Positions 16,316-24,091 of a DNA stretch of 64,000 bases are shown here, one piece after another. Each line of letters begins with the position of its first letter. The first letter of the stretch is position 1. Origin of the DNA: DATDAH01 sp963792205 (GTDB taxonomy: Bacteria > Actinomycetota > Acidimicrobiia > Acidimicrobiales > DATDAH01); the NCBI GenBank assembly GCA_963792205.1, contig CAWBVI010000004.1:310001-374000 (forward strand), written 5' to 3'. The notes below the pieces were generated by a model. That model did no database searches. It saw only the letters and a program-made list of their open reading frames with translations, and was not told the origin of the DNA. A program made the position numbers and the translations under genes.

Positions 16316-16966
16316 GTGCCCGAGGAGTTCACCGTCACCGAGAAGGCCCGCAAGCGGGTGCTCGGCCTCCGGGCCGACGAGCCCACGCCGGCGGCGCTCG
16401 CTCTCTGGGTCGAGGTGGTGGGCGCCAACGCCACCGAGTTCGTCTACGACCTCTACTTCCAGGCCACCGAGCACGCCGATCCCGACGATCTGGTGCTCGC
16501 GCTCGACGGCCTGACGGTCGTGGTGCCCGATGGCAGCCGGGACCTGCTCGACGGCGCGACCCTCGATGTCAACCGCGACCTCCTGAACCCCGGCTTGGTC
16601 CTCGACAACCCCAACCGGCCGCCGTCCGCCGCGGTCAGCCCGTCGATGGGTGGATCACTCGGCGAGCTCACCGGCACGGTCGAGGAGCGCGTGCGCACGG
16701 TGCTCGACCGCCAGATCAACCCGGCGATCGCCAGCCACGGCGGGCGGGCCGAGCTGGTGGGTGTGACCGACGGCGGGGTGGTCAGCCTTCGCCTCAGTGG
16801 GGGCTGCCAGGGCTGTGGGATGGCCGCGCAGACGCTGCGCAACGGCATCGAGGTGGCTCTGCGGGAGCACGTCCCCGAGATCACTGACATCCAAGACGTC
16901 ACCGACCACGAGTCCGGCGAAAACCCGTACATCACGCCGAGTCGGTCCTCAACCAGAGGTTGGTGA
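16316..16966 (+). CDS. NfuA-like Fe-S cluster carrier (HesB-like N-domain plus NifU C-domain)
   Basis: A 216-residue Fe-S cluster biogenesis protein. Residues 1-95 form an A-type (IscA/HesB-like) domain lacking the three conserved Cys. Residues 120-205 form a NifU C-terminal domain with the cluster-binding CxxC at C164 and C167 (GGCQGCGMA). This arrangement is that of NfuA, which delivers [4Fe-4S] clusters, plausible clients here being LutA and LutB. The GTG start has TATCCT exactly 6 nt upstream (16304-16309). The longer frame from 16274 is not supported. Confidence 0.85.
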   Translation: MPEEFTVTEKARKRVLGLRADEPTPAALALWVEVVGANATEFVYDLYFQATEHADPDDLVLALDGLTVVVPDGSRDLLDGATLDVNRDLLNPGLVLDNPNRPPSAAVSPSMGGSLGELTGTVEERVRTVLDRQINPAIASHGGRAELVGVTDGGVVSLRLSGGCQGCGMAAQTLRNGIEVALREHVPEITDIQDVTDHESGENPYITPSRSSTRGW

Positions 16967-17111
16967 CGAGCTGCGCCTCGCCTTCGGCTCGGCTTCGTAC
17001 TTTGAGGTGCGGCCTACGGCCGCGCCGTCTGTGGCGGTCGCGGATCCGACTCCGCTCGTGCTCCGCCGCCGAGGCCAGCGGCGACCGTGAAGGTCGTGTT
17101 GAGGTGCAGGT

Positions 17112-18317
17112 TCAGGAGAGGCGTTCGAAGATCATCGCCATGCCTTGGCCGCCGCCGACGCACATGGTCTCGAGGCCGAAGGTCTTGTCGTGCTCGCGGA
17201 GGTTGTGGAGCAGGGTGGCGGTGATGCGGGCGCCGGTCATGCCGAAGGGGTGACCGAGGGCGATCGCCCCGCCGGCCACGTTCAGCTTGTCCCACTCGAT
17301 CCCCAGCTCGTCGGCCGAGGGGATGACCTGGGCGGCGAAGGCCTCGTTGATCTCGACCAGGTCGATGTCGTCGATGCTCATGCCGGCCCGGGCCAGCGCC
17401 TGCTTGGAGGCCTCGATCGGCCCGAGGCCCATGATCTCGGGGTTCAGCCCGGACACGCCGGAGGCCACGACCCGGGCCAGCGGCGTCAGCCCGAGGGCCT
17501 TGGCCTTCTCGTCGCTCATCACCAGCACCGCGGCGGCGCCGTCGTTGAGCGGGCAGGCATTGCCCGCGGTCACCGTGCCGTCCGGACGGAACACCGGCTT
17601 CAGCTCGGCCAGCTTCTCGGCCGTGGTGCCAGGCCGAGGGCCGTCGTCCTTGCTGACCGTCGAGCCGTCCGGGAGGGTGATCGGCGTGATCTCCCAGTCG
17701 AACCACCCCTCCTCCTGGCTCTTGACCGCCCGCTGCTGGGACAGGGCGGCGAACTCGTCCATGCGCTCGCGGGGCACGGCCTTGTACTCGGCCACGTTCT
17801 CGGCCGTCTCGCCCATCGCGATGTAGATGTCGGGCAGACCCTCGGGGGGCGTCCAGTCACCACCTCCACCCTGGCTGCGCTCGGCCGTCCGGGCCCGGGC
17901 CTCGTCGAACGTGGGGTTGGCGGCGTTGCCCATGTCGGCCATGCCGTTGAGGAAGCGGCTCACCGTCTCGACCCCGGCGGAGATGAAGCAGTCGCCCTCG
18001 CCCGCCTTGATGGCGTGGGCCGCCATGCGGGTGGTCTGCAGCGACGACGAGCAGTAGCGGTTGACCGTCACGCCGGGCAGATCGCCGAAGCCGGACTCGA
18101 CGGCCACGACCCGGGCGATGTTGAAGCCGGACTCCCCCGCGGGCTGGCCGCAACCCATGATCAGGTCCTCGACCTCGTTGCCGTCGACCCCGGACCGGTC
18201 GAGCAGCGAGGTCACCACCTGGGTGGCGAGGTCGTCGGGACGAATGTCGACCAGCGACCCTTTGTTGGCCCGGCCGATGGGGCTCCGGGTGGCGGCGACG
18301 ATCACGGCTTCGGGCAT
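17112..18317 (-). CDS. Acetyl-CoA acetyltransferase/acyltransferase (thiolase)
   Basis: A 401-residue thiolase that cleaves or forms beta-ketoacyl-CoA. The nucleophilic Cys is C89 in VTVNRYCSSSLQ. The C-terminal motifs are EINEAFAAQ, ALGHPFGMTGARI (catalytic His) and CVGGGQGMAM (second Cys). A GGAGGA Shine-Dalgarno stands 7-8 nt upstream of the chosen ATG; an upstream ATG at 18386 would overlap the divergent gene's promoter. It is a generic FadA-type enzyme, distinct from the FadA6-like thiolase at 49602. The 145-bp gap to the preceding nfuA-like gene shows no clear element. Confidence 0.92.
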   Translation of the reverse strand: MPEAVIVAATRSPIGRANKGSLVDIRPDDLATQVVTSLLDRSGVDGNEVEDLIMGCGQPAGESGFNIARVVAVESGFGDLPGVTVNRYCSSSLQTTRMAAHAIKAGEGDCFISAGVETVSRFLNGMADMGNAANPTFDEARARTAERSQGGGGDWTPPEGLPDIYIAMGETAENVAEYKAVPRERMDEFAALSQQRAVKSQEEGWFDWEITPITLPDGSTVSKDDGPRPGTTAEKLAELKPVFRPDGTVTAGNACPLNDGAAAVLVMSDEKAKALGLTPLARVVASGVSGLNPEIMGLGPIEASKQALARAGMSIDDIDLVEINEAFAAQVIPSADELGIEWDKLNVAGGAIALGHPFGMTGARITATLLHNLREHDKTFGLETMCVGGGQGMAMIFERLS

Positions 18318-18421
18318 GAGGGGTTCCTCCGTCGGTACCTCGAGCGAGCGCGTCGACGCTACCTCCGAGGGGGTTCGGCCGAACAAGTCGGATCGAATCG
18401 CGAGGCGTAGGCTCGCGCGCA

Positions 18422-18856
18422 GTGCGGGTGCAGATCGGTCCGGTCCCGGCCACGAGTGTCACCGCCTGGGTCGGCTACGCCCGCAAGGCCCTCGACGAGG
18501 TCGTGGACGAGCCCGGCGGGGACGGCGTCTGGCTACCCGACGACACCGTCGCCACCTTCGTCCGCTACCTGGATGACTGGGAGCGCACCGCAGGCCGGGA
18601 CGAGACCTTCCGCTGGACGTCGGACATCCCCGCCGACGAGGCCGAGTACCTGAGCCACGCCTTCTTCCGCGTCGCCAGCAACCTCGCCGCCCGGGCCGAG
18701 AAGCGGGGCTACAAGATGGCGCCGCCCGAGGGTGAGGAGTTCTACCGCGTGCTGGTCGAGTCGTTCCTCACCGCCCTCGACCGCGAAGGCCAGAGCAGCC
18801 AGGAGTTCGCCGAGCACCTCCGCTCGTTCTGGCCCGGGCTGGAGCCGGACCAATGA
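18422..18856 (+). CDS. Hypothetical acidic helical protein, 144 residues
   Basis: I do not recognise the function. The sequence is soluble and mostly helical, with DDTVATFVRYLDDWERTA, a tight DETFRWTSDIPADEAEYL segment and a C-terminal acidic helix ending in FWPGLEPDQ. It opens a four-gene run: its stop overlaps the VOC start by 4 bp, and YqgE and an alpha/beta hydrolase follow. The GTG start has TAGGCT 8 nt upstream. Confidence 0.7.
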   Translation: MRVQIGPVPATSVTAWVGYARKALDEVVDEPGGDGVWLPDDTVATFVRYLDDWERTAGRDETFRWTSDIPADEAEYLSHAFFRVASNLAARAEKRGYKMAPPEGEEFYRVLVESFLTALDREGQSSQEFAEHLRSFWPGLEPDQ

Positions 18857-19212
18857 GCCTCGTCGGACGGGTGCACCACGTCTCCCTGAACGTCACCGAC
18901 GCCGACGAGGCCGGGCGGTTCTACGAGGACGTCCTCGGCTTGCGCCGCATCGAACGGCCCGACTTCGGCTTCCCCGGCGCGTGGTTCGACGCCGGCGGGG
19001 TCCAGGTCCACCTCATCGAGGCGAGCGAGCCCCCGGTCTCCGCGGGCCAGCACTTCGCCTTGCAGGTCGACGACGTCGACGCCGTGCACGCCCGCCTGGT
19101 CGACCAGGGCGTCGACGCCAGCGCCCCGCACTCCTTCCCCGGCGCCGGCCGGCAGTCCTTCTTCAGCGACCCCTCCGGCAACCTCATCGAGCTCAACCAA
19201 CCCGACGGGTGA
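18853..19212 (+). CDS. VOC family (glyoxalase-like) metalloprotein
   Basis: A 119-residue vicinal-oxygen-chelate protein. The paired beta-alpha-beta-beta-beta modules are seen as RVHHVSLNVTDADEAGRFYEDVLGL and the later FALQVDDVDAVHARLVDQG, ending FFSDPSGNLIEL. H8 or H9, the mid-chain VHLIE Glu and the final IEL Glu are candidate metal ligands. The reaction (glyoxalase, dioxygenase or resistance protein) cannot be assigned. It overlaps the upstream gene by 4 bp. Confidence 0.85.
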   Translation: MSLVGRVHHVSLNVTDADEAGRFYEDVLGLRRIERPDFGFPGAWFDAGGVQVHLIEASEPPVSAGQHFALQVDDVDAVHARLVDQGVDASAPHSFPGAGRQSFFSDPSGNLIELNQPDG

Positions 19213-19213
19213 C

Positions 19214-19774
19214 GTGAGCCCGCTCCACACCCGGGGAAGGCTGCTGGTCGCCGGTCCACCTCTGGAGGACCCCAACTTCCGCCGCGCCGTCGTGTTCATG
19301 ATCGAGCACACCGAGGAGGGCGCCCTCGGCGTGGTCCTCAACCGGCCCTCGCCCATCGACCTCGTGGACGCCCTCCCGCAGTGGGAGGACCTCGCCGCAG
19401 CACCCCCCACCGTCTTCATCGGCGGCCCGGTGGAGCAGGGCGCGGTCCTCGGGCTCGGCCGGGTGCTCACCGACGAGCCCGGCGACGGGCTGATGCCGGT
19501 GCACCCCGGGATCGGCGTCCTCGACCTCGAGGCCGATCCCGTCCGCCTCGTGGGTGACGTGAGCGGCGTGCGCCTCTTCACCGGTTATGCCGGCTGGGGC
19601 CCGGGACAGCTCGAGGGTGAGCTGGCCCTGGGCGGCTGGTTCGTGGTCGAGGCCGACCCCGACGACGTCCTCACCGAGGACCCCGACCACCTCTGGCAGG
19701 CGGTCCTCAGCCGCCAGCCCGACCCCGACCTCGCTCTCCTCGCCCGCTTCCCCGACGACCTCTCCACCAACTGA
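19214..19774 (+). CDS. YqgE/AlgH family protein (DUF179)
   Basis: A 186-residue YqgE/AlgH protein. The signatures GRLLVAGPPLEDPNFRRAVV, EGALGVVLNRPSP, FIGGPVEQGAVLGL, RLFTGYAGWGPGQLEGEL and the WFVVEAD segment are all present in order. The family is widespread with unclear molecular function; AlgH is linked to transcriptional control in pseudomonads. It starts with GTG 1 bp after the VOC stop, so it is probably translated by coupling. Confidence 0.92.
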   Translation: MSPLHTRGRLLVAGPPLEDPNFRRAVVFMIEHTEEGALGVVLNRPSPIDLVDALPQWEDLAAAPPTVFIGGPVEQGAVLGLGRVLTDEPGDGLMPVHPGIGVLDLEADPVRLVGDVSGVRLFTGYAGWGPGQLEGELALGGWFVVEADPDDVLTEDPDHLWQAVLSRQPDPDLALLARFPDDLSTN

Positions 19775-19783
19775 GCACAGGGG

Positions 19784-20575
19784 ATGGCGAGCGTCGAGCT
19801 GCCGGGGGTCCGCCTCGAGTACGAGTACGGGGGGACGCTCGGTGCGCCGCGGCTCCTGTGCATCTCCGGCTCGGGGTCGGACCTGCGGCACCAGCCCCGG
19901 ATCCACGACGACCCCGCGCTGGCCGAGCGCTTCGAGATCGTGGCCTACGACCACCGCGGCCTGGGCCGCTCGGTGCCCGACGACCCCCACCGGGCGCCGA
20001 CCATGGCCGACTTCGCCGCCGACGCCATCGGGCTCCTGGACCACGTCGAGTGGGACACCTGCCGGGTGCTCGGGGTCTCCTTCGGCGGGATGGTCGCCCA
20101 GGAGCTCGCGGTCACCGCTCCCGATCGCATCGTGCGCCTGGCCCTGGCCTGCACCTCTCCCGGCGGCGCCGGTGGCTCATCGGCCCCGCTGCACACGCTG
20201 GCCGACCTGCCCCCCGACGAGCGCCTGGCCCAGCAGGTGGCCTGGCTGGACGACCGCACGGTCGACGACCCGGAGCTGCGGGCCTTCTGGACCGAGATGC
20301 TCGGGGCCCTGAGCGGCCAAGAGCGAACCGGCGGGGAACGCCTCCAGCTCGAGGCCCGGGCCCAGCACGACGTGTGGGAGCGGCTGCCCGGCTTGCGGCT
20401 ACCCGTCCTGATCGCGGCCGGCCGCTACGACGGCATCGCCGTTCCCGCCAACCAGGACGCCCTCGCCCGTCAGATCGATGGTGCCGAGCTCCGCTGGTTC
20501 GACGGCGGCCACGCCTTCTTCCTCCAAGACCCCACCGCCCTCCCCGCCCTCGCCGACTGGCTCGACCGGAGCTGA
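19784..20575 (+). CDS. Alpha/beta-hydrolase fold enzyme
   Basis: A 263-residue alpha/beta hydrolase. The nucleophile elbow is GVSFGGMVAQ. HG-type oxyanion geometry is replaced by CISGSGSD after strand 3. The late Asp (LIAAGRYDGI) and His (FDGGHAFF) complete the triad. It resembles the 3-oxoadipate enol-lactonase/haloperoxidase branch, but the substrate is unknown. Its last 177 bp are antisense to the 3' end of the MMPL transporter gene, an unusually long convergent overlap. Confidence 0.85.
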   Translation: MASVELPGVRLEYEYGGTLGAPRLLCISGSGSDLRHQPRIHDDPALAERFEIVAYDHRGLGRSVPDDPHRAPTMADFAADAIGLLDHVEWDTCRVLGVSFGGMVAQELAVTAPDRIVRLALACTSPGGAGGSSAPLHTLADLPPDERLAQQVAWLDDRTVDDPELRAFWTEMLGALSGQERTGGERLQLEARAQHDVWERLPGLRLPVLIAAGRYDGIAVPANQDALARQIDGAELRWFDGGHAFFLQDPTALPALADWLDRS

Positions 20576-22765
20576 CACCGGTCGGTCCTCGAGCGGTGCC
20601 TCGTGGAGGCCGAACCGCTCCTGCAGGCGCTTGAGCGGTCCGGGTGCCCACCAGTTGGCGTCACCCGCCAGCTTCATGAAGGCCGGCACCAACGTGGCCC
20701 GGACGATCGTGGCGTCCATGATCACGGCCATGGCCAGGCCGAGGCCGAAGAGCTTGATGAAGGTGATGCCCGAGGTGGCGAAGGCCAGGAAGGTCACCGA
20801 CAGCAGCAGGGCGGCGGCCGTGACGATCCGGCCGGTGTGCTCCAGGCCCGCGGCCACCGAGTACTCGTTGTCCCCGGTGCGGTCGTACTCCTCCTTGATG
20901 CGGGAGAGGAGGAAGACCTCGTAGTCCATCGACAGACCGAAGGCGATGCAGAACATGAGTATGGGCGTGGTCGTGTCGGTGAAGCCGGTGGGCGTGAAGT
21001 CGAGCAGGCCCGACCCGTTGCCCTCCTGGAACACCCACACCATCGCCCCGAACGTCGCCGTGAGGCTCAGGGTGTTGAGCACCAGCGCCTTGATGGGCAC
21101 GAGGATGCTCCCGAACATGGCGAACAGCAGGATGAACGTGGCGACGACGATCCAGAGGGCAGCCCACGGGATCAGCTCCATGATCGACGCCTTGAGGTCC
21201 ACCTGCTGGGCGCTCATGCCACCCACCAACGTCTCGTCGAAGGGGGCGTCGAGGGCCCGCACGTCGCGCACGAGGTCCTCGCCCTCCGACGAGATCGGGT
21301 CGACCGAGGGCACGACGCTGAACCAGGTCGACGCGTCGCCCTCGAATTGCTCGGTCGTGGCATCGGGCCCGAGCAGCAGCGCGCCGTCGGCGTAGCGGCC
21401 GGTGGCGGCATCGACCCGCGTCACGCCGGGCAGGGACGACAGTTCGACGGCGTAGACGTCGATGGCCGCGTCGTCGACGCCGCCCAGACCCACCACCGGG
21501 AAGGCGTCGGCCTCGGCGGAGGCGAAGTCGTCCTCCAAGGCTTCGGACACCTCGCGGGCCGGGTTGCCCTCGGGCAGCACCCGGTGGTCCGGCGAGCCGA
21601 ACTCGGCGTTGAGGAACGGCAGGCCCAGCCCGATCAGGAGGGACACGGCCAGCACGGTGACCACGAGCGGCCGGCGCATGACCGTGGTCGCCACCCGGTG
21701 CCAGAACCCGGTACCGACCGCCGGCGCCTCGCGGTGGCGGAAGACCCGCCAGCGGTCCACCCGCGGGCCGAGCACGGCGAGCAGCGCGGGCAGGCTGACC
21801 AGCGAGGTCAGCATGGCCACGAGGATCACGCCGATGCCGGCGTAGGCGAACGAGCGGAGGAAGAAGAGCGGGAAGATCAGCAGCGCGGAGAGCGATGCGG
21901 CCACGGTCAAGGCACTGAAGGCCACCGTGCGCCCGGCCGTCTCGACCGTGCGCACGACGGCGTCCTCCACTGACCGGCCGGCGTGGATCTCCTCTCGGAA
22001 CCGGGAGACCACGAACAGGCTGTAGTCGATGGCCAGCCCGAGGCCCAACGCCGTGACCAGGTTGATGGAGAAGACCGAGACGTCGGTGATGCCGGCCGTG
22101 ATCCAGAGCACGAGGAAGGCTCCGAGGACGGCGAGCATGCCGACGCCGACCGGGAGCAGGGCGGCGACGATCCCGCCGAAGACGACGATGAGCAGGACGA
22201 GCGTGATCGGGATGGCCACGCTCTCCGCCCGGGCGAGGTCCGACTCGATGGTCTCGCCGATCTGGTTGAAGATCTCGACGGGGCCACCCACGGCGACGGT
22301 CACCGGACCCCGCTCGCCCTCGAACTCCTCGGCCAGGCCCTCGGCCGCGTCCTCCCATTCGTCCTGCTCGCCGGCCAGGCGCCCGACGACGAGGGCCTCG
22401 GTCCCGCTCTCGCTGCGCAGAGGCGGCGGCGATCCGAGCGACCAGTAGGAGACCACGTCGTCGGCCCGCGGGTAGTCGGCCAGCTCCTCGGTGAGCTGCT
22501 GGCCGACCTCGGCGACCGCCGGCGCGTCGACATCGCCGTCGGTCGCCGTGACCAGGAGCACGATGTTGGGCGCTCCGGCACCGAACTCGTCCTCGAGGTA
22601 GTCGGCCGCTCGCTCTGACTCCGAGTCCGGATCGGCGAAGCCGCCGTTGACCAGCCGGTCGAAGACCCCGCCACCGACCCCGCCGGCCACCACGACCAGC
22701 ACCAGTGTGAGCGCCAGGATCAGCCGGCGACGACGGACGGTGAGCTGGCCGATGCGTGTGAACAT
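20399..22765 (-). CDS. MMPL/RND-type membrane transporter
   Basis: A 788-residue MMPL-family exporter with twelve predicted membrane segments arranged as two repeats of one TM plus a large extracytoplasmic loop plus five TMs. Conserved segments include LGLAIDYSLFVVSRFREE and FGLSMDYEVFLLSRIKEEY. Such proteins export lipids or drugs. The ATG at 22765 is preferred to 22789 because the latter lies inside the palindromic operator. The final 59 codons, an acidic Gly/Glu-rich tail, overlap the convergent hydrolase gene. A lost stop or frameshift is possible there. Confidence 0.9.
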   Translation of the reverse strand: MFTRIGQLTVRRRRLILALTLVLVVVAGGVGGGVFDRLVNGGFADPDSESERAADYLEDEFGAGAPNIVLLVTATDGDVDAPAVAEVGQQLTEELADYPRADDVVSYWSLGSPPPLRSESGTEALVVGRLAGEQDEWEDAAEGLAEEFEGERGPVTVAVGGPVEIFNQIGETIESDLARAESVAIPITLVLLIVVFGGIVAALLPVGVGMLAVLGAFLVLWITAGITDVSVFSINLVTALGLGLAIDYSLFVVSRFREEIHAGRSVEDAVVRTVETAGRTVAFSALTVAASLSALLIFPLFFLRSFAYAGIGVILVAMLTSLVSLPALLAVLGPRVDRWRVFRHREAPAVGTGFWHRVATTVMRRPLVVTVLAVSLLIGLGLPFLNAEFGSPDHRVLPEGNPAREVSEALEDDFASAEADAFPVVGLGGVDDAAIDVYAVELSSLPGVTRVDAATGRYADGALLLGPDATTEQFEGDASTWFSVVPSVDPISSEGEDLVRDVRALDAPFDETLVGGMSAQQVDLKASIMELIPWAALWIVVATFILLFAMFGSILVPIKALVLNTLSLTATFGAMVWVFQEGNGSGLLDFTPTGFTDTTTPILMFCIAFGLSMDYEVFLLSRIKEEYDRTGDNEYSVAAGLEHTGRIVTAAALLLSVTFLAFATSGITFIKLFGLGLAMAVIMDATIVRATLVPAFMKLAGDANWWAPGPLKRLQERFGLHEAPLEDRPVSAPVEPVGEGGEGGGVLEEEGVAAVEPAELGTIDLTGEGVLVGGNGDAVVAAGRDQDG

Positions 22766-22782
22766 GGTGGACGGTTTACGCT

Positions 22783-22796
22783 TGTACATGTACAGT
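22783..22796. promoter_or_regulatory. TetR operator palindrome overlapping the regulator's -10 box
   Basis: A perfect 12-bp palindrome TGTACATGTACA at 22783-22794 lies between the divergent MMPL and TetR genes. TACAGT (22791-22796), 7 nt before the TetR GTG, is the likely -10 box and overlaps the palindrome by four bases. Binding of the TetR protein would block its own transcription and probably that of the transporter. Confidence 0.65.
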
Positions 22797-22803
22797 AGTC
22801 AAC

Positions 22804-23394
22804 GTGAAAGCGGTCACACGCGAACGCAACCCACGAGGCCAGGGCGACCGCCTCCGCGCCGACCTGCTCGATGCCGCCGTCGACCTCATCGCCGAGACCG
22901 GCTCGGTCAAGGCGGTCAGCCTGCGGGCGGTGGCCAAGCGGGCCGGGGTGTCCCCGATGGCCGTCTACAACCACTTCGCCGACCGCGACGCGTTGGTCGT
23001 GGCCGCGGTCGAGCACTGCTGGGACCAGTTCCAGGCCACGATCGCCGCGACTCTCGACGAGCCCGATCCGGCCGTCCGGCTCCGGGCCGCGGGCCGGGCG
23101 TATGTCCGCTTCGCCCTAGAACACCCCGGTCAGTACTCGGTCATGTTCTCGGGCACCGAGGACCTGCCGGAGCTGAGCAAGCCGATCGGGATGAGCTCTT
23201 TCGACAGCCTCGTCACGATGGTCGCCGAGCTGCTGGACGCGAGGGGCGACGACCGGGATCCCACCTTCGTCGCCATCCAGGTCCACACCTGGATCCACGG
23301 CATCGTCACCCTGGTCGGCTGCACCCCCGACGTCCCCTGGCCCGACACCGACGTCCTCCTCACCGAGCTCACCGTGAGACTCGGCCTGGACTAG
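22804..23394 (+). CDS. TetR family transcriptional regulator with WHG-type ligand domain
   Basis: A 196-residue TetR/AcrR repressor. The helix-turn-helix is residues 25-60 (AETGSVKAVSLRAVAKRAGV, then SPMAVYNHFADRDAL). The C-terminal half, with YVRFALEHPGQYSVMFS, matches the WHG ligand-binding domain. It is divergent from the MMPL transporter with an operator-like palindrome between them, so it most likely regulates that transporter. The GTG start follows TACAGT by 7 nt. Its 3' end overlaps the convergent MaoC gene by 4 bp. Confidence 0.9.
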   Translation: MKAVTRERNPRGQGDRLRADLLDAAVDLIAETGSVKAVSLRAVAKRAGVSPMAVYNHFADRDALVVAAVEHCWDQFQATIAATLDEPDPAVRLRAAGRAYVRFALEHPGQYSVMFSGTEDLPELSKPIGMSSFDSLVTMVAELLDARGDDRDPTFVAIQVHTWIHGIVTLVGCTPDVPWPDTDVLLTELTVRLGLD

Positions 23395-23855
23395 CCCATG
23401 TACAAGACGAGCATCTGGTAGACGAGGCTGGGCTTGTCGGCGCCCACCACGTGCACCGCGGTCTCGGACTTCACGAGGGTGCCCGTGCCCTTGGCCTGGG
23501 CGGACACGAGCTTGCTGCGGGCGTGGACCGTGGAGCCCGCGGGCACCGGGGCCAGGAAGCGCAGGCCGTCGGCGCCGTAGTTCACGGCGTTGGCGTGCCC
23601 CGAGACCGAGAGGTCGCCCGCCCCGGTCAGCGTGGGCAGCAGCGAGAGGGTGAGGAAGCCGTGGGCGATGGGACCGCCGAACGGCCCGGCGTTGGCCCGC
23701 TCGATGTCCACGTGGATCCACTGGCGGTCGCCGGTGAGGTCGGCGAACTGGTTGATCATGTCCTGGGTGACCTCGATCTCCGGGCCCCAGGCGCCGAAGT
23801 CGCCACCCGCAGCGGCGTTGATCCCGTCGATGTCGTCGAAGCGCAGCTCAGTCAC
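23391..23855 (-). CDS. MaoC-like hotdog dehydratase
   Basis: A 154-residue MaoC/R-specific enoyl-CoA hydratase-like protein. The hydratase motif region ADLTGDRQWIHVDIERA contains the Asp-x4-His pair. It is followed by the hotdog helix FGGPIAHGFLTLSLLP. It would hydrate 2-enoyl-CoA intermediates of fatty acid or steroid side-chain oxidation. The start is a GTG with TAGGTT exactly 6 nt upstream. A second MaoC protein is at 26748. Confidence 0.9.
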   Translation of the reverse strand: MTELRFDDIDGINAAAGGDFGAWGPEIEVTQDMINQFADLTGDRQWIHVDIERANAGPFGGPIAHGFLTLSLLPTLTGAGDLSVSGHANAVNYGADGLRFLAPVPAGSTVHARSKLVSAQAKGTGTLVKSETAVHVVGADKPSLVYQMLVLYMG

Positions 23856-23869
23856 GCCTCGAACCTAGA

Positions 23870-24053
23870 TCAGCTCGAGCGTGACACCTGCACCGGCACC
23901 GGGTCCGCTTCCGGGTACGGCGCCGTCCCCGGCTGCCACACGCCCCACCGCTGGAGCAACCGGACCGTGTTGTAGAACCAGACCAGCGCGGTGGCCAGGT
24001 GGACCGGCTCCTTGCCCCGGAGCAGCTTGGCCGCCCGGTGGCAACAGGTTCAT
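23870..24053 (-). pseudogene. Possible frameshifted small gene of unknown function
   Basis: On the minus strand an ATG at 24053 with GGAGAGG about 9 nt upstream opens a frame starting MNLLPPGG. Removing one base near 24030 joins it to a more protein-like frame containing GKEPVHLATALVWFYNTVRL and ending QVSRSS at a TGA (23870-23872). Without the correction that frame has no start codon. It could be a remnant, a real short protein hit by an indel, or chance. The rest of the MaoC-GH20 gap shows nothing else. Confidence 0.25.
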
Positions 24054-24091
24054 CCCAGCAACCTCTCCTTTCCCGCGAGTGTACGGGTCGC

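Noticed and set aside
16967..17111. Extra copy of the hairpin repeat
   Set aside because: CTCGCCTTCGGCTCGGCTTC resembles the 3' arm, but the defining stem TCGCCAAGC is missing.
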